The notes below the pieces were generated by a model. That model was not told the DNA's origin, did no database searches, and saw nothing but the letters and a program-made list of their open reading frames with translations. Source: Bacteroidota bacterium (lineage in GTDB: Bacteria > Bacteroidota > Bacteroidia > UBA8524). Taken from it: 52,611 bases of DNA. How positions within the stretch are numbered: the stretch's first letter is position 1; every line of letters begins with the position of its first letter. Both the position numbers and the translations under genes were made by a program. The DNA lies in NCBI GenBank assembly GCA_016124735.1, contig WGMZ01000039.1:1-52611 (forward strand), in the 5' to 3' direction. Below are positions 44,509 to 52,477 of the stretch, in pieces.

Positions 44509-45342
44509 TCAATCAACAAACTCTTTCATCTGTGCTTGCATGGCAGCAGCTTCACGGCCGGCAGCTTCTGCAAAATCCTTTCCGGATGAAGCATAGATGA
44601 TACTCCGGCTAGAGTTAATAAGAAGTCCGATGTCATTATTGGCTCCATACTTTACCACCTGCTCCAGGCTTCCACCCTGCGCTCCCACTCCTGGAACCAA
44701 GAGGAAATGATTCGGAATAATTTCGCGGATGCGCGCCAATTGCTCCGCTCTGGTAGCCCCCACAACATACATCATATTTTCCGGCGATCCCCATTTTGCA
44801 CTTGTCTCCAGCACCTGCATATAGACCTGCTCCCGTCCAATCGGAAGAGTTTGAAAATCCTGCGAACCCGGGTTCGAGGTAAGCGCAAGCAGAATACTCC
44901 ATTTTCCCTCAAAATCGAGAAAGGGAGAAACCGAATCTTTACCCATATACGGGTTAACGGTAATTGAATCGAAATGAAGGTTCTCGAAAAAAGCTCGTGC
45001 ATACATGGCAGAGGTATTTCCAATATCTCCGCGCTTTGCATCGGCGATGGTGAAAATATCTTTTGGAATGAACTCCAGGGTTTTTTCCATCACCTCCCAT
45101 CCGGCCGCTCCCAAAGACTCATAAAAGGCGGTATTGAGTTTATATGCCACGGCAAACTCCGCAGTAGATTCGATGATAGCCTTGTTGAAGTCTATCAGAC
45201 CTTGAGCGCTGTGCGATATGCCTTCGGGCATTTTCAATATATCGCTATCGAGTCCAACGCAGAGAAAACTTTTCTTTTGGCGGATTTGCCGGATGAGGCT
45301 ACTTCTATTCAAAATTCCGTGATTTGTGGAGCAAAAATACAT
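44509..45342 (-). CDS. pyrF: Orotidine 5'-phosphate decarboxylase
   Basis: PyrF makes UMP from OMP, the last step of pyrimidine synthesis. Motifs are FLCVGLDSDI, the catalytic DAKRGDIGNTSAMYA, and LLVPGVGAQGG. This is the longer type-2 (Bacteroidota/Mycobacterium-like) group of about 270 residues. Two starts are possible: the ATG at 45342 (used) or a TTG at 45312 that gives MNRSSLIRQIRQKKSF, closer to relatives. The frame stays open 100 codons further up, but that part is antisense to the MazG-like gene and looks unlike PyrF. The divergent MazG-like gene starts at 45349, so the two 5' ends almost touch. Confidence 0.92.
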   Translation of the reverse strand: MYFCSTNHGILNRSSLIRQIRQKKSFLCVGLDSDILKMPEGISHSAQGLIDFNKAIIESTAEFAVAYKLNTAFYESLGAAGWEVMEKTLEFIPKDIFTIADAKRGDIGNTSAMYARAFFENLHFDSITVNPYMGKDSVSPFLDFEGKWSILLALTSNPGSQDFQTLPIGREQVYMQVLETSAKWGSPENMMYVVGATRAEQLARIREIIPNHFLLVPGVGAQGGSLEQVVKYGANNDIGLLINSSRSIIYASSGKDFAEAAGREAAAMQAQMKEFVD

Positions 45343-45348
45343 ATTGAT

Positions 45349-45681
45349 ATGGAAAGCATCAGCCTTAAAAGCGCACAGGATAAAGTGGATGCCTGGATAA
45401 AAGAGATTGGCGTTCGTTATTTTTCCGAACTGACCAATACCGCCATGCTCATGGAAGAAGTGGGTGAGCTGGCTCGCGTGATGGCGCGAAAATTTGGTGA
45501 GCAGAGCTTCAAAGAGGGTGAAGAGGAAAATCTGGAAGAAGAAATGGCCGACGTACTTTGGGTATTGATTTGCCTGGCCAATCAAACGGGCGTGGACCTG
45601 GAAACAGCTTTCCTGAAAAACATCGAAAAGAAAACCCAACGCGACAAAGACCGGCATAAAAACAACCCCAAATTATATTGA
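45349..45681 (+). CDS. MazG-like nucleotide pyrophosphohydrolase
   Basis: A 110-residue all-alpha NTP pyrophosphatase of the MazG/MazG-like superfamily. The metal-binding EExxE...ExxD residues are visible in AMLMEEVGELARVMAR and ENLEEEMADVLWVLICLANQ. Family members hydrolyse (d)NTPs to NMP and pyrophosphate, often to clear damaged or excess nucleotides. Start is the ATG at 45349 (MESISLKSAQDKVDAWIKE); the frame is open to 44974 but that part is antisense to pyrF. It lies head to head with pyrF, another nucleotide-metabolism gene, with only 6 to 36 bases between starts. Confidence 0.88.
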   Translation: MESISLKSAQDKVDAWIKEIGVRYFSELTNTAMLMEEVGELARVMARKFGEQSFKEGEEENLEEEMADVLWVLICLANQTGVDLETAFLKNIEKKTQRDKDRHKNNPKLY

Positions 45682-45760
45682 GTGGTTTTACCGGAAACGG
45701 AAAAGCCTTATACCCATAGAGAATTCCTGGGCTTATTTCACACATTTCACTAATTTCCTT

Positions 45761-45768
45761 TAGATTTG
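45761..45768 (+). promoter_or_regulatory. TAnnTTTG-type -7 box before the outer-membrane protein gene
   Basis: TAGATTTG matches the Bacteroidota -7 consensus and lies 24 bases before the ATG at 45793. No clear TTTG -33 element was found in the 45734-45742 region, so support is partial. Confidence 0.35.
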
Positions 45769-45792
45769 GAAATCTTAATCATACAGAGCCAG

Positions 45793-46659
45793 ATGAAATC
45801 ACTCTTACGACTCTCCTTAATGGCTGCATTCACGTTAATGCTCAGTCATCAATCCAATGCGCAGGCCTTTTTTGGTATTTATGGCGGAACCAACTCTGCC
45901 GGTTTACAAATGAACAATTGGAAAACCAACGCAGATCCATTGGATACCAAACCAACTTTTCAGTCCATTCGTCGATTAACTTTCGGACTGACCTGTGAGT
46001 TGCCCCTTTCCCGCTCCATCATCTTCCAACCGGAGATTGCCTGGACTACAAAAGGTGGAATTATGAGCATTGACTCAGGATATTCAGACATTTCCGGTTC
46101 CGGCCAAACAACATGGAAAACAGTAAATAATCTGGACCTCCATTACCTGCAAGTACCTATGCTGATCAAATGGAGAATTCAATTGACTAATCCTCAACCC
46201 ATGTATCCTCATGAAGGAACGGGTAAGCCTTGGTTTTTTGAGCTTTATGGCGGTCCGGTATTTAATTATCTCCTGATCCCAAGAACAAATTATTCCCAAA
46301 CCGTAACGCATATTCCTGCCGGAGCAACCGATCCGGATAACACGGTGAAAAATGTATACAACAGCAAAGTCCAGGGAGGTGTAAAGCATATTGATTTCAG
46401 TGCTGCCATTGGAGGAAATATTAAATGGAGAATGAATAAAAAGACCTTCCTGTATGTGGGCGCTCGTTATTCCCTGAACTTCATGAATATCAACAGCAAT
46501 ATTGTACGCAACGACTATTTAAATTCAGAAGGCAACCCAACCATTAGTTATCCAAGCATAAAAAATTCAGGTAACATGGCACTTACTGTGGGCATTACCC
46601 GCACTTTCACGAAGCGACGGTATTGGAATATTCCAAGAATGAAAAACAGAAGATTTTAA
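45793..46659 (+). CDS. Outer-membrane beta-barrel protein (PorT-like family)
   Basis: A 288-residue outer-membrane barrel. Start is the ATG at 45793 (signal MKSLLRLSLMAAFTLMLSHQSNAQ); a TTG at 45766 only lengthens the signal. Strands with turn residues recur: AFFGIYGGTNSAGLQMN, PLSRSIIFQPEIAWTTKGG, LHYLQVPMLIKWRI, WFFELYGGPVFNYLL and FLYVGARYSLNFMNIN. The fold resembles porin-family/PorT barrels, which are frequent in the phylum. The pattern ends in a basic tail (KRRYWNIPRMKNRRF) with a terminal Phe. A good terminator follows at 46688. Function unknown. Confidence 0.8.
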   Translation: MKSLLRLSLMAAFTLMLSHQSNAQAFFGIYGGTNSAGLQMNNWKTNADPLDTKPTFQSIRRLTFGLTCELPLSRSIIFQPEIAWTTKGGIMSIDSGYSDISGSGQTTWKTVNNLDLHYLQVPMLIKWRIQLTNPQPMYPHEGTGKPWFFELYGGPVFNYLLIPRTNYSQTVTHIPAGATDPDNTVKNVYNSKVQGGVKHIDFSAAIGGNIKWRMNKKTFLYVGARYSLNFMNINSNIVRNDYLNSEGNPTISYPSIKNSGNMALTVGITRTFTKRRYWNIPRMKNRRF

Positions 46660-46687
46660 GCTGGATCCCTTATTAAGATATTTGAGA

Positions 46688-46715
46688 ATCCTCGCCCAAG
46701 GGCGGGGATTTTTTT
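46688..46715 (+). terminator. Rho-independent terminator after the outer-membrane protein gene
   Basis: ATCCTCGCCC (46688-46697) pairs with GGGCGGGGAT (46700-46709) across an AA loop, with one T-G wobble, and is followed by seven T (46709-46715). It lies 29 bases past the stop codon at 46659. Confidence 0.85.
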
Positions 46716-46852
46716 GTTACTCCAATTCAGTATAAATACGGTATTCTTCAACTATGCATTTTTACTCTTAAATAATATTTGAAATGCATTGTTGTTTATT
46801 AGGCATTGGCCTTTATATCTCCGGTTAATCGCATTCACAATTTACCCTTCGT
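46716..46852. other. Intergenic, AT-rich
   Basis: No gene is seen. A perfect 8-bp inverted repeat, ATGCATTT (46754-46761) and AAATGCAT (46782-46789), is the only structure noticed; with a 20-base AT loop it may be chance. Confidence 0.4.
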
Positions 46853-47026
46853 CTATCCTTTTGATTTATCCAGGCTGAATCTTCCGCCTAAAGTACGGTT
46901 CAAACTCTTGAGAAAAAAAGTGCCCGGGAAATCCTTTTTTACGATGTAGTTCAGCTCACCTAGCCCCAAATCACTCGTGCACCAAGTCAATACAACGTGA
47001 TTAACAAAAATGTAACGACCTGTCAT
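46853..47026 (-). CDS. Small ORF of 57 codons, doubtful
   Basis: A 57-codon frame from ATG 47026 to TAG, too short for most automatic calls. The text looks protein-like (LGLGELNYIVKKDFPGTFF, then LKSLNRTLGGRFSLDK), which is why I record it. It sits just past the accC terminator, so it would need its own promoter, and none was seen in the 10-20 bases available. It has no signal, membrane segment or recognised family. It may be the tail of a decayed gene. Confidence 0.25.
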   Translation of the reverse strand: MTGRYIFVNHVVLTWCTSDLGLGELNYIVKKDFPGTFFLKSLNRTLGGRFSLDKSKG

Positions 47027-47036
47027 CAATTCTCAG

Positions 47037-47066
47037 CAAAAATAAAAGCCCCGCATCAGCGGGGCT
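47037..47066 (-). terminator. Rho-independent terminator of the fatty-acid operon
   Basis: On the minus strand AGCCCCGC (47066-47059), loop TGAT, GCGGGGCT (47054-47047), then TTTTATTTTT (47046-47037). It lies 40 bases past the accC stop at 47107, on the correct strand to end the DUF177-rpmF-plsX-fabH-accB-accC transcript. Confidence 0.85.
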
Positions 47067-47106
47067 CATAATTTCTTATTCCTTCAACCTAAACCTTAGT
47101 CCTCTA

Positions 47107-48447
47107 CTAGGCATTGATATCGAAATCATTCATAAAAGCGGTGGTGAAGTTTCCTGCACGGAAGTCCTCATTCTCCATCAACTTCAGGTGAAGTGGAATA
47201 GTGGTTTTTACGCCTTCAATCACAAATTCACTCAAGGCTCTTTCCATCTTCAGAATACATTCCTCGCGTGTTGCAGCCATCACAATCAGCTTGGCAATCA
47301 TCGAGTCGTAATTCGGCGGAATGGTATATCCTGCATAGATATGAGAATCGACGCGTACACCCAAGCCACCCGGTTTATGCAGGGTTGTGATTTTCCCCGG
47401 ACTTGGCGCAAAGTTTTTATAGGGATCTTCCGCGTTGATTCGGCATTCCATGGCATGCCTTTGCGGGTAATAATTTTTTCCTGAGATTGGCACACCGGCA
47501 GCAATCAGTATTTGCTCCTTGATCAAATCGTGGAAGATAATTTCCTCCGTTACCGGGTGTTCCACCTGGATTCGGGTATTCATCTCCATAAAATAGAAGT
47601 TACGGTGCTTGTCTACGAGAAACTCTACAGTACCTACCCCTTCATAAGAGATGGATTCTCCAGCAGCCACAGCTGCTTCGCCCATTTTCTCCCGAAGTTC
47701 TTCGGTAACAAACGGAGATGGCGCCTCTTCTACCAATTTCTGGTGACGGCGCTGGATAGAGCAATCGCGTTCTGAAAGGTGCACCACTTTTCCATATTGA
47801 TCGCCGGCAATCTGGATTTCAATATGGCGGGGTTCCTCGATGTATTTCTCCATGTAGATGCCGTCGTTTCCGAAGGCCGCTTGTGCCTCCTGACGTGCGG
47901 AATCCCATGCCGATTCAAATTCTTCATCTTTCCAGATGATTCGCATACCGCGACCACCACCACCGGCTGTTGCCTTGATGATTACCGGGTACTTGATTTT
48001 CTTCGCCAATTCACGCCCTTCTGCCGCATCCTTCAGCAGTCCGTCGGAACCAGGAATGGTCGGCACACCAGCCTTTTTCATGGTATCTTTTGCGTTGGAC
48101 TTGTCGCCCATTGAGTTGATCATCTCAGGAGAAGCTCCTATGAATTTGATCCCATGATCGCGACACACTTTGGAGAATTTGGCATTCTCTGAAAGGAAGC
48201 CATATCCCGGGTGAATTGCATCCGCATTGGTAATCTCAGCGGCCGCGATGATGTTCGCCATGTTGAGATACGACTGCGGACTAGGTGGTGGTCCGATACA
48301 TACCGCTTCATCCGCAAATTTTACGTGAAGGCTTTCCTTATCTGCCGTAGAATAAACCGCAACGGTTTGAATCCCCATCTCCTTACAGGTGCGGATAACA
48401 CGCAATGCGATTTCACCACGGTTGGCAATTAAAATTTTCTTAAACAT
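47107..48447 (-). CDS. accC: Acetyl-CoA carboxylase biotin carboxylase subunit
   Basis: AccC carboxylates the biotin on BCCP with bicarbonate and ATP, first half of malonyl-CoA synthesis. The 446-residue protein has the N-terminal [31 protein letters not shown], the ATP-grasp glycine loop [32 protein letters not shown] and the catalytic [15 protein letters not shown]. Length is normal. It follows accB by 34 bases and is the last gene of the operon, closed by the terminator at 47037-47066. The carboxyltransferase genes are not in this window. Confidence 0.97.
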   Translation of the reverse strand: MFKKILIANRGEIALRVIRTCKEMGIQTVAVYSTADKESLHVKFADEAVCIGPPPSPQSYLNMANIIAAAEITNADAIHPGYGFLSENAKFSKVCRDHGIKFIGASPEMINSMGDKSNAKDTMKKAGVPTIPGSDGLLKDAAEGRELAKKIKYPVIIKATAGGGGRGMRIIWKDEEFESAWDSARQEAQAAFGNDGIYMEKYIEEPRHIEIQIAGDQYGKVVHLSERDCSIQRRHQKLVEEAPSPFVTEELREKMGEAAVAAGESISYEGVGTVEFLVDKHRNFYFMEMNTRIQVEHPVTEEIIFHDLIKEQILIAAGVPISGKNYYPQRHAMECRINAEDPYKNFAPSPGKITTLHKPGGLGVRVDSHIYAGYTIPPNYDSMIAKLIVMAATREECILKMERALSEFVIEGVKTTIPLHLKLMENEDFRAGNFTTAFMNDFDINA

Positions 48448-48481
48448 GCGAATTGTTTAGGTAAAACAGGGCGGAGGCCAA

Positions 48482-48958
48482 TTAGTTTGGCTCCACCAGG
48501 AACAATGGCTGGTCATACTCAACCGGAGTGGCGTTGTCGACCAAAACTTTCACAATTTTACCAGATACTTCTGATTCAATCTCATTGAAAAGTTTCATAG
48601 CTTCTACGATACAAACAACTGAACCTGCAGAAATTTCGTCCCCTACATTGGCAAAGGGCGGTTTGTCTGGAGAAGATGAACGGTAGAAAGTACCAATCAT
48701 AGGCGATTTGATGGTAATCAGCTTGTCATCTGCAGAAGCTACAGGTGCTGCAACGGCTTCTGCCTCAGATGCTTTGGCAACAGGAGCCTGCTGAACAGCT
48801 GCCGGAATAGTGGCCTGTACAACTTGCTGAGGAGCGGCCTGTACAATGGGCGCTGCTTTACGGATGGATATTTTGAAATCTTTCTTTTCAATATCCACTT
48901 CGTCCACTCCGCTCTCGGAGACGAACTTAATCAATGTTTGTATTTCCTTTAAGTCCAT
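48482..48958 (-). CDS. accB: Biotin carboxyl carrier protein of acetyl-CoA carboxylase
   Basis: AccB carries biotin between AccC and the carboxyltransferase. The 158-residue protein has a short N-terminal domain ([20 protein letters not shown]), an Ala/Pro/Val/Gln-rich flexible linker (about residues 38-75), and a biotinyl domain with [12 protein letters not shown] (biotinylated Lys122), preceded by [18 protein letters not shown]. The thumb-type insertion SSSPDKP marks true acetyl-CoA carboxylase BCCP rather than other carboxylases. It lies between fabH and accC in the operon. Confidence 0.96.
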   Translation of the reverse strand: MDLKEIQTLIKFVSESGVDEVDIEKKDFKISIRKAAPIVQAAPQQVVQATIPAAVQQAPVAKASEAEAVAAPVASADDKLITIKSPMIGTFYRSSSPDKPPFANVGDEISAGSVVCIVEAMKLFNEIESEVSGKIVKVLVDNATPVEYDQPLFLVEPN

Positions 48959-49028
48959 ATTGTTTCAAGGTTGGCCCGATGAAATCGGGAAAAATCAAAG
49001 GTAAAAATTCTTTCTAAATGGGAAACGA

Positions 49029-50027
49029 CTATTTGGGGTCATAGGCCCATTTGAGCCAGATGGAACCCCAGGTAAACCCTCCACCAAAAGTAGAAAGCAA
49101 CAGGTTATCGCCTTTTTTAAATTTAGATTCAAAATCAGAAAGGAGCAAAGGCAATGTTCCGTTGGTGGTATTTCCATAACGGTCAATATTGACCAATACT
49201 TTGTCTTCCGGAAGATTGATACGCTGCGCGGTAGCATCGATAATACGCAGGTTTGCCTGGTGCGCTACCAACCAATCCACATCGTCGCCAGTCATGTAGT
49301 TTCTGGAGAGCACATTATGGGTTACATCGGCCATTTTGGTTACGGCAAACTTGAATACGGTTTTACCTTCCTGATACACATAATGCTCCCGCGCATCAAT
49401 GGTCTCGTGCGTAGGCGGTTTCATGGAACCTCCGGCTTTTTGATGGAGGTAAAGTCGACCGGAACCATCTGAATGCAGGATTGAGTCTTGCACACCGTAT
49501 CCCTCTTCATTGGGTTCCAGCATGACGCAACCGACCCCATCACCAAATATGATACAGGTATTTCTATCGGTATAATCAATAATAGATGACATTTTATCGC
49601 CACCAACCAAAAGCACTTTTTTGTACTTGCCCGACTCCACCATTTTTGAAGCCACTTCCAATCCGTACAGGAAACCGGAGCAGGCCGCTGCCAGGTCGAA
49701 ACCCCAGGCGTTTTTCGCTCCAATTTTATCTGCGAGAATATTGGCCGAGGCCGGGAAGATCATATCGCCGGTAATGGTAGAGCAAAGAATAAAATCTATT
49801 TCCAGTGGGTCGATATTGTTTTTTTCCAGCATCTGAGAAACTGCGTGATACATCATCTCAGTGACTCCTTTGCCTTCTCCCTTCAGGATATGGCGTTCCT
49901 TGATACCGGTACGCGTGGTAATCCACTCGTCGGTGGTATCGACCATTTTTTCGAGGTCGGCATTGGTCAGTACATCTGGTGGTACATAACCGCCTACTGC
50001 CGTAATGGCTGCGCGAATTTTATTCAT
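49029..50027 (-). CDS. fabH: 3-oxoacyl-[acyl-carrier-protein] synthase III
   Basis: FabH condenses an acyl-CoA primer with malonyl-ACP to start fatty-acid chains. From the ATG at 50027 (MNKIRAAITAVGGYVPPDV) the protein is 332 residues; the longer frame from 50072 adds 15 residues that are not family-like. The catalytic triad is Cys116 (DLAAACSGFLYGLE), His256 (WLVAHQANLRI) and Asn286 (YGNTTNGTLPL). The N-G-T after the Asn differs from the usual SAAS, as seen in other Bacteroidota copies. It lies 19 bases after plsX and 70 before accB. Confidence 0.96.
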   Translation of the reverse strand: MNKIRAAITAVGGYVPPDVLTNADLEKMVDTTDEWITTRTGIKERHILKGEGKGVTEMMYHAVSQMLEKNNIDPLEIDFILCSTITGDMIFPASANILADKIGAKNAWGFDLAAACSGFLYGLEVASKMVESGKYKKVLLVGGDKMSSIIDYTDRNTCIIFGDGVGCVMLEPNEEGYGVQDSILHSDGSGRLYLHQKAGGSMKPPTHETIDAREHYVYQEGKTVFKFAVTKMADVTHNVLSRNYMTGDDVDWLVAHQANLRIIDATAQRINLPEDKVLVNIDRYGNTTNGTLPLLLSDFESKFKKGDNLLLSTFGGGFTWGSIWLKWAYDPK

Positions 50028-50046
50028 GGATACGTTTTCGGCCAAT

Positions 50047-50979
50047 TTAAAAGGATGATTTAATTTTATCAATTAAACCTGATTCGACCGTTTCTTTGGC
50101 CAGGCGAATCATACTTTCAAAGCTAACTGCTTTGGATATACCATGCCCTATAATTACCGGGGCATTTACTCCTAATATCGGAGTGCCTCCATAGCTTTCG
50201 TAATTAAAGCGATCGAGGAATTCATCTTTCACCCCTCTTTTCATCAGCAGATAATACATGGATTCACAGGCCTTCAATACGATATTTCCGGTAAAGCCAT
50301 CGCTAACCACCACATCCACATTGTCGAGGAAGAGGTCGCGACCTTCTACGTTACCAATAAAATTAAAATCGTTTGTTTCCGCCATCAGGTTATGGGCAGC
50401 CTGGGTAACCAGGTTTCCTTTTTCTCTTTCTTCCCCAATGTTCAGTAAACCGACACGTGGATTATCAATCTTGTAAACGTATTTACAGAATTGCGAACCC
50501 AGAACGGCAAACTGATACAGTACATCCGGTCTGCAATCCGCGTTGGCACCGACATCCAACAGGATTCCGATATTGCCGCTGATTTTAGGGAGTACGGATG
50601 TGATAGCAGGACGAAAAACGCCTTCCACCTGTTTAACGCTGAACATAGACCCCACCATCATGGCTCCGGTATTACCCGCTCCAATGAAGGCGTCTATCTT
50701 TTGTTCTTTCAACAGATGAAATCCAACTGCAATGCTTGATTCTTTTTTCTGGGCAAGCGCTTTGGTTGGGTGTTCTCCCATACCAATTACCTCCGGACAA
50801 TGAATCAACTCAAAATTCGAGAGATCGATTCCTTCTTCCTCTGCAATCTCGGCCAGTACACCTTTATCGCCAAACATCACGAGGGTTATTCCCTCCATGC
50901 TCTTGCGCGCCAGTTCACAGCCGCGAAGCGCCTCAAGGGGAGCAAAGTCCCCTCCCATCATATCTAATCCTATCCGCAT
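50047..50979 (-). CDS. plsX: Phosphate acyltransferase
   Basis: PlsX turns acyl-ACP into acyl-phosphate, the donor for PlsY in phosphatidic-acid synthesis. The 310-residue protein opens with MRIGLDMMGGDFAPLEALRG (family start), and has IGMGEHPTKALAQKKESSIAVG in pieces, GAGNTGAMMVG, ILLDVGANADCRPDVLYQFA, LLNIGEEREKGNLVTQAA and VSDGFTGNIVLKACES. All are PlsX blocks. It follows rpmF by 9 bases, in the widely conserved rpmF-plsX-fabH order that ties lipid synthesis to ribosome production. Confidence 0.97.
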   Translation of the reverse strand: MRIGLDMMGGDFAPLEALRGCELARKSMEGITLVMFGDKGVLAEIAEEEGIDLSNFELIHCPEVIGMGEHPTKALAQKKESSIAVGFHLLKEQKIDAFIGAGNTGAMMVGSMFSVKQVEGVFRPAITSVLPKISGNIGILLDVGANADCRPDVLYQFAVLGSQFCKYVYKIDNPRVGLLNIGEEREKGNLVTQAAHNLMAETNDFNFIGNVEGRDLFLDNVDVVVSDGFTGNIVLKACESMYYLLMKRGVKDEFLDRFNYESYGGTPILGVNAPVIIGHGISKAVSFESMIRLAKETVESGLIDKIKSSF

Positions 50980-50988
50980 GGGGTAGGT

Positions 50989-51174
50989 TTATTCTTCGTT
51001 GGTACCTTTCATTACCTTGATCCCTTTGTACATGCCGGTTTCAAGGTTCACCCTGTGGTACTGAGAAATGTCGCCGGTGTTCGGGTCAACGAACAAGGCT
51101 TTTTCACCCAATTTGTGGTGTGTTCTTCTCTTGTCTCTTCTGGTTTTCGAGATTTTTCTCTTAGGATGTGCCAT
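50989..51174 (-). CDS. rpmF: 50S ribosomal protein L32
   Basis: L32 of 61 residues. The start MAHPKRKISKTRRDKRRTHHKL is the standard L32 N-terminus (shown in part), followed by the Bacteroidota-type middle GEKALFVDPNTGDISQYHRV and GMYKG. The zinc-binding cysteines of some L32 paralogues are absent, so this is the zinc-independent form. It lies 6 bases after the YceD-like gene, a conserved pairing. Confidence 0.96.
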   Translation of the reverse strand: MAHPKRKISKTRRDKRRTHHKLGEKALFVDPNTGDISQYHRVNLETGMYKGIKVMKGTNEE

Positions 51175-51180
51175 TTTATT

Positions 51181-51711
51181 CTAATTAAACAAGTCTTTTA
51201 ATTTATCCCAGCGAGGATCGGTATCTCCGCCCTCACTTTGTTCATTGTCTTCCGTATTCAACTTTTCCAACACCGTTTTATTGCAATAATTTGTGTTGCC
51301 TGGATTCTCACAGGTTTTGCGCAATGGCAAAGCCATGTGCACCAAGTCGTATATATGTTGGGAGATATAGAATCTGGGGTCACTATTGACCACATAATAT
51401 ATTTCCCGGTCTATATCGTCTTCTGTCGGAATATCCGCTAGTTTGACTACAAATTCCAAAGAACGACCAATTGAAATTGGTATTTCTTCCAGGCAATTAT
51501 CGCAGGTGGAGATTACCTCGCCCTTTATCTGCAATACTCCCCGAAAAAGACGATCGGCTCTTTCCAAAGAAAGTTCCGCGTCTATCTTGCCTTTTTCAAT
51601 CAGGCTGCCTCCAAAAGCCGAGAAAAAACCAGTGTCGAGGTGCCAGTTCAGATGATTTATTCCCTGATCCAGCTTAAGCAAATCTATACCATCCTCTTCA
51701 AAAGCCTTCAT
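51181..51711 (-). CDS. DUF177 (YceD) family protein
   Basis: A 176-residue YceD/DUF177 protein, the usual partner of rpmF; YceD-type proteins are linked to 23S rRNA accumulation in other bacteria. I start at the ATG at 51711 (MKAFEEDGIDLLKLDQGINH). The frame continues to 51909, but those 66 codons are not YceD-like and lie over the probable promoter. Family features are INHLNWHLDTGFFSAFG at the start, LQIKGEVISTCDNCLEEIPI (CxxC) and the acidic PTEDDIDREIYY. A later CENPGNTNYCNK gives a second Cys pair, which could complete a metal site. It leads the operon. Confidence 0.88.
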   Translation of the reverse strand: MKAFEEDGIDLLKLDQGINHLNWHLDTGFFSAFGGSLIEKGKIDAELSLERADRLFRGVLQIKGEVISTCDNCLEEIPISIGRSLEFVVKLADIPTEDDIDREIYYVVNSDPRFYISQHIYDLVHMALPLRKTCENPGNTNYCNKTVLEKLNTEDNEQSEGGDTDPRWDKLKDLFN

Positions 51712-51735
51712 CTTTGCTTTTTTTGAACAAGGGCG

Positions 51736-51743
51736 CAAAGTTA
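51736..51743 (-). promoter_or_regulatory. TAnnTTTG-type -7 box of the rpmF-fatty-acid operon
   Basis: TAACTTTG on the minus strand matches the Bacteroidota -7 consensus and lies 24 bases before the chosen YceD start. A TTG (51770-51768) lies 24 bases further up, slightly long for a -33 partner. The box supports the start at 51711 rather than 51909. Confidence 0.45.
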
Positions 51744-52069
51744 GTTCAAAGAATTGAAATTGAAAATCAATTCTTCTTCCATAAAAAAATCGGCCCAATT
51801 CACCTCTGCAAACTCTGCAGGAAAACACCAACAGATATTCATCAGAAAGCACAAAATTCAACAATAGATTAGAATTAATTCGCTTTTCCCGAAATAATAA
51901 CAGTTCCATTTTTTAAACATATTTCTATTTTTGGGATTATTCATTAAATAAACTTAATCCACAACAGAGAAAAGCCTCCATTCATATAAGTATTCGGCAG
52001 CTCAAATAAGAGTTCACTGAATTTTCGCTTTAGGGCTGGTTCTGGATAAGGAGATGAAAAATTTAAACC
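51744..52069. other. Intergenic between the lipid operon and the secreted protein gene
   Basis: An AT-rich, 326-base divergent interval. Apart from the TAACTTTG box at its left edge I see no convincing promoter, hairpin or small gene. An open frame on the minus strand at 51944-52192 overlaps the secreted protein antisense and has no features of its own. Confidence 0.45.
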
Positions 52070-52477
52070 ATGCCAAATCGCACTCTTATCCTGTTTGTTC
52101 TTATTACGACTCTGGGACTTTCCAAATCTTCTTTCGGAAATACGTATTACTTTATTGGCGTCAACCCTTCCAATACCAATAAAGCAGATCAACTGAACAA
52201 CATCGCCAATTGGTTCGACAGCACGCGAAATGCCTACCTCAACTCAGGAACAGTACTCGATACACTGCATACCTGGCACATCGCCAAAAGCTGCTCCACC
52301 AATACCAATATTACTGCCCGAGGAACCGTTTATCTCGACTCCGGCTGTTCTATGAGTGTGCAGTCCAGTAAAGATTTGATCATAACAGGGGTATTCTATG
52401 TGTACGGGACTCTCCAACTGATAGGAAACAACCAATCAATCCTGAATATATATGCCACCGGCCAGCTGATTAATTAG
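52070..52477 (+). CDS. Short secreted beta-strand-rich protein, possibly truncated adhesin
   Basis: A 135-residue exported protein. The signal MPNRTLILFVLITTLGLSKSSFG is clear. The mature part begins NTYYFIGVNPSNTNKADQLNN and has IANWFDST, then HIAKSCSTNTNITARGTVYL and LIITGVFYVYGTLQLIGNN. This layout (an opening Y-Y segment, a W near an S/T-rich turn, then short GTLxL strands) resembles the head of the super-repeats in the giant protein at 1471-10116. The frame stops at a TAG after only two or three beta-helix-like turns, so it may be a truncated relative. No sorting domain follows, and the remaining 134 bases to the window edge are AT-rich and look non-coding. Confidence 0.55.
   Translation: MPNRTLILFVLITTLGLSKSSFGNTYYFIGVNPSNTNKADQLNNIANWFDSTRNAYLNSGTVLDTLHTWHIAKSCSTNTNITARGTVYLDSGCSMSVQSSKDLIITGVFYVYGTLQLIGNNQSILNIYATGQLIN

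Noticed and set aside
51711-51909. Longer start for the YceD-like protein
   Set aside because: The extra 66 residues are not family-like and cover a good promoter box.
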